A stretch of 64,000 bases of DNA from Climacium dendroides (taxonomy: Eukaryota; Streptophyta; Bryopsida; Hypnales; Climaciaceae): the NCBI GenBank assembly GCA_950106755.1, contig OX467087.1, positions 6,266,047-6,330,046 of the forward strand, in the 5' to 3' direction. Positions 10,862 to 22,634 of the stretch are shown piece after piece. The position numbers and the translations under genes were made by a program. The notes beneath the pieces were generated by a model, which worked only from the letters and a program-made list of their open reading frames with translations, ran no database searches and was not told where the DNA came from. Position 1 is the first letter of the stretch. Each line of letters starts with the position of its first letter.

Positions 10862-12207
10862 GACACCGTCATCCAATATCCGGAACTTTTTAGGGTTCCG
10901 GATTTTTAGGTTTTTAGCCCTAATGAAATTTTTCTAGATCCGGAAATCCGGTTTTCCTAATTTGCCCTAACTTCTTAGAAGAACTCAAAAACTTTCCCTT
11001 TGAAAGAGACAAATTTTGAAGTTTTCCGTCATATGCTAGTATTATGGGTTTAGCATGTGGGATCGCATTCCCGCAGATGCAGTCCACCGGGATCTCTAAA
11101 GATTACCGGAGCTGAGTAACACTCCGACTCTATGCCTCGATTTGCCGGCAGTGTTCTTTTTCCATGACTATGGCCTTCTCTTGGGCCATCCACAGCTCGT
11201 TCTCCAATCGGGTACAAGTGAACTCCAACCCCTCGGCCCATTCCAGTATATTCCGGTTCTCCACCCGGAGGGTGCGCAGCTTTGTCACCATCTTCTTCTG
11301 GTCTTGGATAAGCAAATCATTCTGTTTTTTTGCCGTTACTAAAGCGTCCGTCCTCCGAAAGATGGAGTTCCGGTCGGTCAGTGCCATCTTCCGACACATC
11401 CGTCTGAGGGTCTCCTCGTAATTGTGGAGAACCTTCATGATGTCGTTAACCCACTACACGATGTACTAGGCCATTTTCGTAATGTCTTCGTAGGGCAACC
11501 CCCCAGTCGGATTTCGGTCCATTTTTCCTCCTCTTCCTCCGGTGGATTGGTCCGAGGGTGACCGACTTTTGTTCGGTTCGGCATGTTCTTTGGTTTCCTC
11601 GTTTGCTCGGGCCGCTCCGGAGTTCTTCTTGTCCTTCGCATCTCTTTAGTCCACTCTGAAGCGGAAGGACTTCTTTTCTACATCACCGGTGATGTCGCAG
11701 TTCGCCGCATCTATTTCTTTAGAGGAGTGGACTGCTCCTCTTCTTCCGTCTCCTCGTCATCCGGACCGTCCTAGTGAGACGGTTCCTCCCCTCCGTATCG
11801 CTGGAGCTGAACCAGCTCCGCATAGGCCTCCTCCTCATTGTCCTTGAGTAAGAAATGGTGGGAGTACAAGTGGGAGACGTAGGTCGGAAAAGGGCTCCCA
11901 CCTTTCTTTCCCTACCAGAGAGAATGTACGAGATCCTCTATCAACTCAAAAATGATAAACGCTCAGTTCACCATCATCTTTCCTTGGAGGCTTCTGTGGC
12001 AATGTGATCCCACATGTTAGACTCATAATACTAGCATATGACGGAAAAATTTTAAAAATTGTCTCCTTAAAAAGGAAAATTTTTGAGTTCTCCTAGGAAG
12101 TTAGGTTAATTTAGGAAAACCGGATTTCTGGATCCGGAAAATTTTCATTAGGTCTAAAAACTTAATTCCGGAACCCTAGAAAAGTTTCAGAAATCGAATG
12201 ATGGCGC
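10862..12207. mobile_element. Element with ~210-bp inverted repeats enclosing a gag fragment (Pack-type)
   Basis: 10,862-11,074 and 11,994-12,207 are inverted copies of one another. Diagnostic shared words are CATATGCTAGTATTATG, GTGGGATC, AAATCCGGTTTTCCTAA and TAGGGTTCCGG. Between them lies only a ~920-bp gag-like fragment in minus orientation, with the repeat-to-gag junctions at both ends falling right after a CTGC/CTGTGG...ATCCCACATG-like inner edge. This is the architecture of a Pack-MULE or fold-back element. Target duplications could not be fixed because the outer right edge merges into the leader of the next gag copy. Confidence 0.55.
11075..11993 (-). pseudogene. Captured gag-like fragment (copy 4, second half only)
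   Basis: Minus-strand sequence corresponds to the second half of the gag-like protein. It begins at the residues equivalent to SLQGKMM in the 12.5-kb copy, passes through YVSHLYSHHFLLKDNEEEAY and MALTDRNSIFRRTDALV, and ends at SLEIPVDCI. Stops and a frame break occur around 11,440-11,640. The heptad-rich coiled-coil segment is retained (LRTLRVENRNILEWAEGLEF). It has no start region of its own and is bounded on both sides by inverted repeats, so it is a passenger and not a gene. Confidence 0.6.
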
Positions 12208-15117
12208 CAGCCCTAAAAACCGGAAACCGGATCCGTACTAGGGATAGGGTTTTGCCGCCAAAAACTTGTCCCGACTAAACCAACTACCTTGCCAATATAA
12301 GAAGAAGATTGTAGCCGGTAGTGGGCACGAGTATCTCTTTGTTTTCCTTCCACTAGTATTTTCTGTCTTCCTAGCTCTATGAGAATTCCGGTAGATTGAG
12401 GGACTATGTAAGTTGCGATCGTGCAGGTGTTACCGGAGTGAAAGTTGTAAGTAGGAGAGTTAGTGAGAGATTATGTGAAGGTTGTGTGTGAGCACTATGA
12501 CTTCCAGGGCAAGCCGGCGCAAGTTGAAGGATCTACTTGAGGACTCAGACGAGGAGATGCCACCACCGCTGCCCTGGTCGAGGACCATTCCGGTAATGAA
12601 GGTAGTTCCGGAGGTTCCTATCGAGGAGGACCGGCTGGTGCGCCTGCGGGAGAACCTCATCAATATGGGGTGTGATGGGTTCATGGAGGTTCTGTGGGGT
12701 ATCCGGGAGGAAAGTCTGGTGTTTGACATACTTCGCCCGGAAAGTAGTATCCTAGATACCACCCTCCGAGCAAAGCCGGAGCTATGGACGGTTAACACAT
12801 GGAGGACTGTCTACAAGTTCTGGGAGGCGCCGGACAAGGTTATGGAGAAAAATCAAGAAGTGATGGAGGGCGAATTCCGGTTGCCTGCCAATCCGAAGGA
12901 AGGTCACCAGGTTTCCGACCTGGTGAATCCGGAGTACCGGGATGTGATAGCATTTCTTAATCCTATCCTCCATCCAACCAAACCGCGGCAAGTAGTAGCG
13001 AAGGTAGCCTCCGCCATCTTAGGGAGCCTCCAAGGTAAAATGATGATGGATTGGGCAATCATCATCCACGAGTTAGTCGGGGACCTTGTACGTTCCCTCC
13101 GGTCAGGAAAGAAGAGTCAGAGTCCCCTTCCAGCGTATCTGTCCCATCTGTACGCTCATCACTCTCTACTTAAGGCAAACGGGGAAAGCGCCTACCAGGA
13201 GTTAGTTCAACTCCAGCAATACGGAGGAGAAGAACCCTCTCCTCAAGACGGGCCGGACGATGAGGGGACAGAGGACGAAGAGCCGATCACTCCTCTAAAT
13301 AAGAGGCAACGACGGACTAGGACGCCGCTGGTGAATCCCACAGAAGATCCTCCCGCACCGGAGCTGCGGAAAGAAGAAGTTTGGGAGCAGAAGACGGAGA
13401 CCAGACCGGCCCTGGAAGAAAACCGACCTTCCATGCAACCGGTTGGGCCGGTGCGACATCACGCTGCTACCGCTCAAGCCGAGGCTGGACCTTCCTGGAC
13501 CAGGATGATGGAGGTGGAAGAAGAGGACAAATCCACCATGCGACTGGGAGGGACGTCATTAGAGGACATCCAAGAGATGGCTCAGCACCTAGTGTAGAGG
13601 GCGGATGACCTCACCAAGATCTGCGAGAATTACGAGGGGGCGCTCAAATGGGTGTGACGAAAGATGGCATTAACTGATCGGAACGCCATCTTCCGAAGGA
13701 CGGATGCGTTAGTGGCGGTAGAGCAACAAAACGGTCTCCTAATAGAAGAACAAAAGAAGTTGGTGACGGAGCTGGGAACTTTACGCGTAGAGAACCGGAC
13801 GTTGCGAGACCAAGTCCGGGACTCAGAATCCAAGTGCGTGGGATTAGAGAGCACTCTCCGCACAACTCAAGAAACTACTCAACTCACAGAAGAAGACCAC
13901 CACCGGTAGATAGCGGCATTATGTCAAGATATAGTTCGGCTCCAGAACTCTTTGGACGTACCGGTGGATTGTATCAATAAAGCCCGGCTGTTTGAAGCCA
14001 ACCTCGACGCAGTTGCTAGCTCGAGTTGGGTTCACATCATCAAGTGCTTGTTAGAGCAGGCAAGACAAATGGACGCATCCCGAGCAGAGATGAGGGAGAT
14101 GATGGAGTATTTGGCTCCCACTGAGTCGGATCCGGTAACTCCGTCTTCCCCCTCCGCACAAACTTTGGTGGGTCCGGAAGGCAATAACCCGAAACCTATG
14201 GTTACTAAAGTATCATCGGTGGTACCGGTGAATTCGGAGCTTTCACCACCCTCCGGAAGACCAAAAGGAGTGGACTGAGGAGCCGTGGTACCCCAAAGAA
14301 GCGAAGATCTACTTTTGGTGACCCCGATCATCGACCTGACGGGTACTGGTCCGGAAGCTCATAGTGGTCGGACGGTACAGTCTTCTCCTCGTCATAAAAA
14401 GACCCAAAAGGATTCCCGGGGAAGTCCGGAAGTTCCAATAGTCGAGACCCGGAGTGTAGATAGGGACCCCAATTTTGTGGAAGTCCCAAAATGGGGACAA
14501 AGGGTTCCAAGTGTATTTCCTCCGGAGAGTGGCCGAAAAGAGGTGAAGCTAGATTTTCTGAAGGACTATGCTCTTCCCAAGGATCCGGATTCCAAGGAAT
14601 AGTGTACAGTAGTATAGTATAGCGGTAGTACCGGAGTCCGGACGTCAAAGCTAGAAAAATAGAATTTGAAACTGATCTTTCCGAATTTATAGGATCTCAG
14701 ATTTTCCGAAAATCTAGCTGATCAGTAGGAATGTTTTGTAGGATTTTTAGGATGATGTTAATCTTAGTATTAGTAAGAGTTTTGATGGCATTTCTGGTCA
14801 TTTGCATCCATCCCATAGTTTCAGCATTGTATCTTTTCGAGCTTAATTCCAAGTGTGTAGAGTATCCATTCTCTTATCTTTTTGTAGACGGTACATGTTT
14901 GTGGGAGGTGTAAGTCCATTCTTGCTTTTCCGGAGACTGAGAACTTACCTTGTGTGGCAAGAGTTGATTTCGTGAGTGGTTTCCAACTGTACTAATTTGA
15001 TGGGGAGATCAACCGGATGGTTCCGGCAGTAGTATTAATGTAGTACTGCTCGGATGCCAGTATAGCCTGCATGTAGGATACCGCCTTAGGTGAAAAAGAT
15101 ATCTGAGAGGCTACTAG
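12208..15117 (+). mobile_element. Gag-like retroelement family, copy 2 (most complete)
   Basis: A leader rich in CCGG (GCCCTAAAAACCGGAAACCGG onward, 12,210-12,496) is followed by the gag-like frame and a ~500-bp tail shared with copy 1. Homology to copy 1 stops near 15,117. From 15,118 to 15,728 there is GC-richer sequence with no frame and no reverse transcriptase, integrase or RNase H motif. It is probably a non-autonomous family depending on a partner element. Confidence 0.6.
12497..14602 (+). pseudogene. Gag-like protein gene, copy 2, with premature stops
   Basis: The start is ATG 12,497 (MTSRASRRKLKDLLEDS), supported by alignment with the starts of copies 1 and 3. The first block is open to TAG 13,595-13,597 (~366 codons). 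The same protein continues as MALTDRNAIFRRTDALV (13,664), VPVDCINKARLFEANL (13,952) and IIDLTGTGPEAHSGRT (14,285) to TAG 14,600-14,602. The interrupting codons are TAG or TGA at sites that are Gln, Arg or Cys in copy 1. An uninterrupted ancestor would be about 700 residues: basic/acidic N-terminus, conserved globular core, acidic PE-rich linker, ~80-residue coiled coil, Ser/Pro-rich tail. No zinc knuckle is visible. It is probably a particle-forming or structural protein of the element (inference). Confidence 0.6.
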
Positions 15118-15728
15118 CCACTTTCGTGTGCGGAAGTGTTGCAAGACATGCCCGAATTCTGGATTGCCAGAATTCCCCGTAGAACAGAGTCAAAGCCCCG
15201 GCGCAAGCCCAAGAGAGTATAAGGAAATCCACCTGATCGACAGGAGGCTCAGTGCTCGGTTAAGGTTAGAATGTCGTTGTAGTCCTTGACCGTCCCTACG
15301 TGACCTAATCCGAAAAGCCTTCCAGATTTGTGAGGTGATGGAACAGGAAGACACTTCTGGTCCTTGAAGAGTTAGGTTAGTACTAGTTTAGAAAGAGAGA
15401 GAGGGGAGAGAAAGAGACCGTATTTCCGGACACGATAAGCATCGGGACGGTGGATCTGGCCACTCGTCACCCAAATCCAGGGATCCCGGAAGGGGCACTG
15501 AACGGTTTCCAGATTTTTCCGGAACCTATCCGGCACTAGTGGCCGAACTGGACCTATAGTCCGAAGTAGTCGAACGGAGAGAAAGTGAATGCTTAGATTG
15601 GGTTATCCTATAGATCTGTAAACCTCAAGTCCTTGTGGGAACAAATCCGGAGCGGTTTACTCTAAGTGGGCCTTTGGTGTAAATTAAGGGCTAACTGGAG
15701 GAATACTGGTCCGACTAATCGCTACAGC
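15118..15728. other. No gene seen between two gag copies
   Basis: GC-richer than the surrounding DNA, with CCGG words in the style of the gag family, but stops occur in all frames. It may be the part of the gag element downstream of the tail. No RT or integrase motif was recognised. Confidence 0.4.
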
Positions 15729-16600
15729 TTCTTAGGATGGTGGAGGCCACCTTGGCCACCACCCGCTTCAACTTGGTCGGATAGAAGATAGGGTTAAGAA
15801 ACCCTATCACATCCCAGGATTCTGGATTTACCAGATTTGAGACTTGAAAACCCTCCTTTGGATTTGCCACCATTCAAAACTCACCCTCTATGTACTCCGG
15901 GTTCTTTTCCATCACTTTGTTTGGCGCCACCCGGAACCCGTAGACGACTCTCCACTCGTCCACCGTCCAATGCTCAGGCTTCGCACAGAGGATAGTATCC
16001 AAGATACCACTCTCTAGTCACAACAGATCTGCCACCATGCTCTCCTTCCGAATGCCCCAAGGGACATCCATCAATCCCGCGCACCCCATATTCGTGAGGT
16101 TCTTCCGAAGACGCTCCATCCAGACCTCGTCAGTTGGAATTTCCAGCAACACCCGCAACACCGGAATCGCCTTCATCCTCGGTTGTGACGTTGGAACTAG
16201 CTCCTCTGACTCCTTCGGCTCCTCTTTCAGCTTACGCCGCATCACCCTGGAAGTCATGATGCATATACAAGAAGCCTCATACAACCTCTCCCTAATTCTC
16301 TTGCTCACAAAAGGTTACTCCGGAACACATCTATACGATCGCAACTCATACAGCCTCTCAATCTACCAAAAGTTCTAAGAGCTTGGAAGGCAAAAAGGAA
16401 AAACGGAAAGCGAAGTGAAGGTAAGAAAGCAAGGATGCAAAAAAGTAACTATACCTTCTACCAACGATAGTCTCCTTCTTATACTAGTCCAGATGGATGG
16501 ACGGTCGGATGGATGAATGGAAGTCTGAGAGAGATTTCAGCAAGAAAGCCTAACCCTTGTACAGCTTACAGATCCGGTTTCCGGTTTAGGCTTCTTCTTG
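15729..16600 (-). mobile_element. Gag-like retroelement family, copy 3 (first half)
   Basis: The minus strand carries the leader (GATCCGGTTTCCGGTTTAGG at 16,572-16,591 on the plus strand) and the gag-like frame from ATG at 16,257 (MTSRVMRRKLKEEPKESEE). The core LRKNLTNMGCAGLMDVPWGI is followed by a TGA. Homology continues without an open frame to 15,729 and ends at the residues equivalent to the AIL.S position of copy 2. That is where the captured fragment at 11,075-11,993 begins, so copies 3 and 4 together cover one whole gene. Confidence 0.55.
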
Positions 16601-17560
16601 GCTTCGGAACTTGTTGTGAGCTTTAAAACCTCTCACACACACATCTACCACACTCCAATCCAATACTTTGGTCACAAATAAAAAACACACAAATACACTC
16701 CAATCTTAAATACAAAGAAATTAAGAAAACAAAACTATCATAGTATTATAAAAGAAAACTATATTTGTCTCCTATGTCAATGAAACTATCAAGGAAATGT
16801 ATATAGTAAATGGATTTTACAACACTAACTTCTTCCCACAACTAATAGACCCCAACTATATCATAACCTCAAAATATACCAAACATATGTAGAACACCAA
16901 TATAACACCTACTATGATCAAATAATCCAACAACACTTTCTCCCACTTCAAAGTTAGGATGCTAGCACTACAAGGGAAATGAGCCCGAATGACAAGATTT
17001 TTAATAGAAAAGTGTCCGGAATGACCACCATAACTTCTAGAACTTGGCACTCTGTCAATGTGGTTCATATTGCAATCTCTGTCAAAATCTAGTCAATTTT
17101 TCCATCAATTTTGACAAAAGAAGACAATTAATGGTTGCTTAGTACACACAAAGTGGAATCCACAAGTGTTATTTACCATGGTGTCTCAAGTGATGAGAAG
17201 ACAAGTCTTTTATACAAGTGGGATGGTAGGGAAGTAAGACAAACCATGTGGGATATCTTAATGAGGGTTAGTGGAAGCTCCACCGCTCATAGTTTAGTGA
17301 GAAGTAGGAATAATGGTTAAAGTGGAATTTTAGACTTAATTTAAGTATAGTAGAATAACATTTTTTAGAAAAATAGCATATAGTTTCCTTTTAGTATAGA
17401 TATATTTTACCTCCATTATTCCCTCCACTAATCAACATTTCTACGACATAATGCAACCCAGAACAAGACATCAATACCCAAGGAAACTGAATAATATTAA
17501 AAGATAATTGTGCTCATTTCTATGATAACACAAGCAAATACTTCCTATATATTAGTATTA
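16601..17560. other. No gene seen; AT-rich
   Basis: CACTACAAGGGAAATGAG at 16,966-16,983 resembles a CACTA terminus but has no partner in the window. The remainder is AT-rich with no coding signal. Confidence 0.35.
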
Positions 17561-18800
17561 ATAAACTAAAATGGTTATAGGAAGAATATTATAAATACAT
17601 TCCTACCATCCCAATCTTTGAACCTCCCCTTTAAAATTTTGAAACTGAAGTCATATGGTTATATCAAAGACATAAATATTGTATACCAAAAATAGATCCA
17701 TTAAAGCAAACATACTATTCACTACCTCTTCCAATATCAAACTTCCTAATAGAAACCTTTTCAATTACACTCTTATTTCTCCTCACCAACTACATGCTCA
17801 ATAAAAATCAACCACTTTTTTCTTCTTTTGCAAGTGACAAAATTTTTGGGTTACTAGGAACAATCTTTTCAAAAAAATGGAAGGGAATAGAATATGCACA
17901 TCCCATATCTCCAACTAATCCACAACAAACTAATTTGGAATAGATTTAGTGCAACAGATAACAATCAAAATGTAACGATTATCATCCACCCCAATAGAAA
18001 TTGGCATCATAACTATCAACCATATACTATCAGCTACCAAGTTACACATATTGTCTACCACTTTCCTCCCAATACAATTCCATATTTTGGATTTACTGCT
18101 CCAAAAGATAACTACACCATCCAATTTGAAACTGGTGCATTACAAATCATTTGCATAAATTATAAAAACACACAATTCAAAAACATACAACAAGTTTAGA
18201 ACATAACAAATATTCTCACAAACTTAAACATATCTATACCATATATGAAAGACATATCTTTTATACCACCAAACATTCCAATAAATAAAAGCCATATCTA
18301 ACACAATACCTTAGAAAGAAACGACCCTCCTTTTAATTATAATATTGTACCTCCACTACCACCCTACAACATTCCTACAAATCTCAAATTTCCAAGACAA
18401 TACAATTACTACATCAATGGATCATTTTTTCTCTTAGTAGAACTTAGTATTGATAGATGGAGAGTAGAACTACTTTCTATGGAATTTGTAACCCAAAAAA
18501 AGATCTTCGCATATAAAAAAGACTACCTAGCATATAAAATATACTTTGGATCAAATTAAAGGCTAAATACACCACCATCAAAATGAACATCAATGAATAT
18601 GCACAAGAACCAATTTATATTTTTGTAAATAGCTTAAACTCACTCTACCTACTAATTACTCCAATTACACATTCCACCCTTCATACAAATCATTTAGACA
18701 AAACCATTCTCCCATAAATAGTCAACATGTTACAACAAAGAACTCTATCTACTACACTAACCAAAGTAAAAGCACACTCCAATATTGAAGGCAACTAGGC
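17560..18800 (+). pseudogene. Decayed LINE-type reverse transcriptase tail with RNase H domain
   Basis: Plus-strand translation shows an RNase H domain. The FPRQYNYYINGSFF segment (~18,390-18,430) matches the usual YTDGSF strand but with Asn for the catalytic Asp. INEYAQEPIYIFVNSLNSLY (~18,590-18,645) matches the TDSLNSLY strand, again with Asn. LTKVKAHSNIEGN (~18,757-18,795) matches the KVKAHSNIEGNE block, followed at once by a stop. Upstream sequence from 17,894 is open for 101 codons and could be the thumb/connector. The strand is strikingly poor in G but not in C, and the losses of function are G-to-A. No 3' tail or target duplication was found. The RNase H assignment is good; the LINE type is inferred. 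Confidence 0.55.
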
Positions 18801-19171
18801 TCATTGTTCATAGAGAGATTTGGTGGTTAGTGTAAAGTTAGCTGAATGTAATTGTCAAATTTCCTATTTTACTTTGGAAGTTTAGGCTATTTTCCAGTAT
18901 CATATGAGTATCATCCGAGCATCATCCAGTTTCAATTTAAAATTGCCGAATAATTTCACTCAAAAGAGGTTGATAGTTGGATCATTCCATAAACTCCCCA
19001 TTCAATATTTCTGGTAGCGCCTGGCCCACCTCCTCCTTGCAAGTCCCTCCTTGTCGTTGGGCGGGCCTTCACATGTCTAGCCTCAAGCTAGGCTGAGAAG
19101 ACGCAGACCAGGTTTCGAGGAGGCTGAGGGCGCAGACCAGGCTAAGAGCAGGGTGAGAGCAGGCGCCATTC
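18801..19171. other. Left flank of the PIF element
   Basis: Unique-looking DNA, GC-richer from 19,010 (GGCCCACCTCCTCC; repeated GCAGACCAGG). It should be continuous with 30,771 onward before the transposon inserted, so it may be distal promoter sequence of the Crinkler-like gene. Confidence 0.35.
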
Positions 19172-19174
19172 TTA

Positions 19175-19211
19175 GGCCCGATTCAGACCGGGACGTCCAC
19201 AAGCAGTGGAC
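19175..19211 (+). repeat. Left TIR of the PIF element
   Basis: Begins GGCCCGATTCAGACCGGG and continues with ACGTCCACAAGCAGTGGAC. It is preceded by TTA. Confidence 0.85.
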
Positions 19212-19708
19212 AAAAGACCAAGCAATTTCATTGGTTCAAGATAGGGTTTTGTCTGCTAGGGCTTTCACACCCGGTGGACGTCCACTTCACTAGAAGTCCA
19301 TGTCATCAATGTCTCCCGCCAAAACTTAAGATGGACTTGCACTTGTAGTGGACAAGTTTGAGATCACGTTGGGACGTGACCCCAAACTTGTCCACAGGAC
19401 GAAACTCTCTCTTTCACCTGCGCGGCTTCAAGTTTTGTTTCTCTTCATCTCCCGCATTGCGCTTGCCGCATCGCGCCTGAAGCATCACGCTTACCGCATC
19501 GCGCTTGTAGCATCGCACCTTCAAGCTTTGCAACTGCTTCGCACAACTAAGCATCAATTACTTGCCTTGAAATCATTGTAAGTGAAAAGGTACAATTCTT
19601 CACCATTTTCTACTTCCGTGTTTTTAGCTGCTTTTGTTTCCATATTTGGAGGTTGAGGTTTAAGCTTTGAAATCAATGAATGTCCTGGGGAAATGGGTGG
19701 AAGACTGG

Positions 19709-19741
19709 CCATCTTTGCTACCAAGGCATGGTGTGAGCATC
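19709..19741 (-). other. 33-bp fragment of the PIF transposase coding sequence near the opposite end
   Basis: The sequence matches 28,840-28,872 at 31 of 33 positions in the same orientation. On the minus strand it encodes MLTPCLGSKDG, against MLTPYLGSKNG in the transposase. It has no open frame around it. Confidence 0.6.
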
Positions 19742-19789
19742 TGCTTATAGACATTAAGTTTGAATTGTAAGCTTGTTCACACGCTCCAT

Positions 19790-21639
19790 CACTACAACAA
19801 TGGTAGTGTTTTATGACTGCAGAATTATGACTGAGGATGACTGGCGACTGCTTGCAGTCATATTCTTAAAGGCCAACACTTTGGGGAGAAATATAATTGC
19901 AAAATATGACTGTTAGTCATTTTTATGCCTTGTACGTCACAAGCGTATACTATACGGCCATTAGGAATACCAAAGTACTTCATAGGGAACGTAGGGAACA
20001 TGTTTGGGAACGTTGGGAACATGTTTGGGAACATTGAGTCATATTATCACTAATATTTTCATATAATAGTGATTTTTTTAAATTTTGGGCAATTCAAGAA
20101 AAATTTGGGCAATTCCAAAAAAATATAGAGAAGTCATTGTTTAAAATTTTGAAATCCTAATCACCTATTTTTTTAGATTTTGAATCCTAATCACCACTTT
20201 TTTAGGGTTTTGAGACCCTAGCCATCATTTTTTAAGGGTTTTGAAACCCTAGCCGCCACTTTTTAGGGTTCTGGAACCCTAGCCGTCACTTCTTGTGGCT
20301 CTTCTTTCTTACTTTTTATTGTCTCTTAGCTCTCACTTGTTGTTGCTTTTTGTTGCATCTTAACTCTTGTTTCTTGTTGCTCTCTAGTTCATGCTTCTTG
20401 TTTCTTATTGTTGCATCTAAATTCTTTCTTTCTTTCTCTTGCATTTGAATTCTTTCTTCTTCCTAGTTTTTTTTTTTGTTTCCTCTTGTTTTATAGTTCT
20501 TGCTTCTTTTTTGTTCTTGTTGTATCTATACTCTCATTTCTTGTTGTTTCTTGTTATGTCTTAGTTGGTGCTTCTTGTTTTTTCTTGTATCTTAGTTGTT
20601 GCTTTTTTTTTGTTCTTATGTCTTAATTGTTGCCTCATATTGTGTCTTAATTGTTGTTTCTTGTTTTATGTTGCTTCTTGTTTCTTGTTGTGTCTTAGTT
20701 GTTGCTTAGTTGTTATTTTTTATTCCTTGTTGCATCTTAACTTTTGATTCTTGTTAACTCTTAATACTTATCTTCTTTTTCTTGTTTCTTCCATCATTAA
20801 TCTTATTCTTTCTATCCTAAACTTGAGCTAAATATTTTGTGTTTTTGTAAGTCTTTGAAGGTTAGGCTTTGTTGTTCAAGCACTAAAAACTAACCTCTCA
20901 TTTCTTTAATTGTATATACAGGCATCAAAAGTTGAAACAAAAACATTGGAAGCTACTTGCAACTTCATAAAGCCAAAAATATAACTCACAGAAGTCACAT
21001 TCCATAAAATATGACTGACAAAAGTCGTATTCTACATCACTGCAAAATATGACTCATCTCAGTCATATTTCATAAAATATGACTGCCAAGAGTCGTATTC
21101 TACATCACTGCAAAATATGACTCACCTCAGTCATATTCCATAAAATATGACTGACGAAAGTCGTATTCTACATTACTACAAAATATGACTCACCTCAGTC
21201 ATATTCCATAAAATATGACTGACGAGAGTCGTATTCTACATCACTGCAAAATATGACTGACCGCAATCATATTCCACGTCATCCAAAAATATGAATGACT
21301 GCAATCATATTCCACGTCATTCAAAAATATGACTGACCATAGTCATATTCCACGTAGGATTTTTTTGTTTGCCCGGGCAACTCAAGAAAAAGTCAAGACT
21401 CCCCTAGGAAAGTCAAAGTATACACCATGTTGGCATACTATGGCTAAAAATAGGTATTTATACCCCTCGGAAAATATGACTGCTAATATGACTGATGTCT
21501 GAAGCGACTGCTTCTAAACAACTGGAGTCAGTCATATTCCGAGTCATCTACAGTAATTTCTGCGTGAGTCATATTTTTTGATTTTACGACTCACTGCAGT
21601 CATATTTTGCAGTCATAAAACACTGCTTTTGTTGTAGTG
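19790..21639. mobile_element. Nested non-autonomous CACTA element 1 (1,850 bp)
   Basis: The ends are CACTACAACAATGGTAGTG on the left and, read inward from the right, CACTACAACAAAAGCAGTG. Both continue into TTTTATGACTGCA. CAT at 19,787-19,789 and 21,640-21,642 is the 3-bp target duplication. Subterminal DNA on the right (20,975-21,620) holds many copies of AAATATGACTGAC/AGTCATATT in both orientations, typical transposase-binding repeats. There is no transposase gene; the interior is low-complexity CTTGTTTCTTGTTG-like DNA. Confidence 0.85.
20138..20290 (+). repeat. ~29-bp minisatellite, five units
   Basis: Units resemble TTTTTAGGGTTTTGAAACCC followed by TAGCC.C.AC. Each unit contains a small AGGGTTTTGAAACCCT dyad. 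It lies inside CACTA element 1. Confidence 0.6.
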
Positions 21640-21642
21640 CAT

Positions 21643-22634
21643 CCAAGTGGGCGACTTTCAGTCTTTTTCTGTTTCAGACTTTGTCGTACTTCTTTGATCG
21701 ACTACGAAAATTGGACGCTGGTAATAGGGAAGCATTTGGAACTCGGGGAAAAGACGCGACAGGGCTTGGAATCCAAGGTCCATGTGCTGGAAGCGAACGT
21801 GACTGGCGCCGTGTGCCAGCTCGTGGTGCAAGACTTGGACCATCCCATGACTGCCCGGTCCTAGTTCAAAACCTGGTTTGGTGAAGGAACGGTTCCTCGC
21901 AACTCCGACGTCTTCTACGGGAAACTAATTGGAGTTAGTGACGAGCGAAAAGATGGAGCACCTGCAGGTCTTTGATTAACAGTAACCACATGGACTTGCA
22001 AGCTTTTCATTTATTTCTGGATAGAATTGGCTTGTGGTTGCACGACAGACAGAATTTTGCTGTCAATTTTGTTCTACTCAATCATGATTGTTCAAATTTG
22101 TTATTTTTGGTGGATTTAAGGGATTCGAATGAGGGTACCTGAAATCTTTCTCTGACTAGCTAATCAAGAAGACTGTGACACGGTGCCGTATCTTCAGAGT
22201 GGACGTACTGTTTGTGGAAGTTTAACTAACATGCGTAAGGATGATATATATATATATATATATATATATAAATGTACTTCTGGTATGGCTGTTACAAACT
22301 CTCTCAAGCCTAGGTTGTTTAAGAAAATCCTATTACTTGTAGTATTAGATTGTTTCATGTTTTAGCTAATTTTGAGATTACGCTTGCTGATTACATTTTG
22401 AGCTTTGCATGGTGCACTTTTACGTTTCGAGGTCTGATTCTGCCGTTGGGAGGCCTTAATTGCATTGGTACTACTTTCTTCATGCTTCAGTTTGCTCTAA
22501 TGGTGTGTTGGAATGCAAGTTGTTGATGTTCTGATTAGAGGCTGGAGAGTGTTGAACAACAAGACTAGATTGCTTAAATCTACATTGGAATTCTAAATTG
22601 ATTTACATGTTTCTAACCCTACAGGTTTATCACC
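21643..22634 (+). other. Leader region of the PIF Myb/SANT gene
   Basis: Internal PIF sequence with no long frame. An (AT)n run lies at about 22,244-22,270. An acceptor-like CCCTACAG at 22,617-22,624 stands just before the first coding exon, suggesting a 5' UTR intron. Promoter position unknown. Confidence 0.35.

Noticed and set aside
16966..16983. CACTACAAGGGAAATGAG as a CACTA terminus
   Set aside because: No matching opposite end or target duplication found in the window; kept only as a note.
20408..20747. Hydrophobic Phe/Leu/Cys-rich frames that look like membrane proteins
   Set aside because: T-rich low-complexity DNA inside a non-autonomous CACTA element; no start context or conservation signal.
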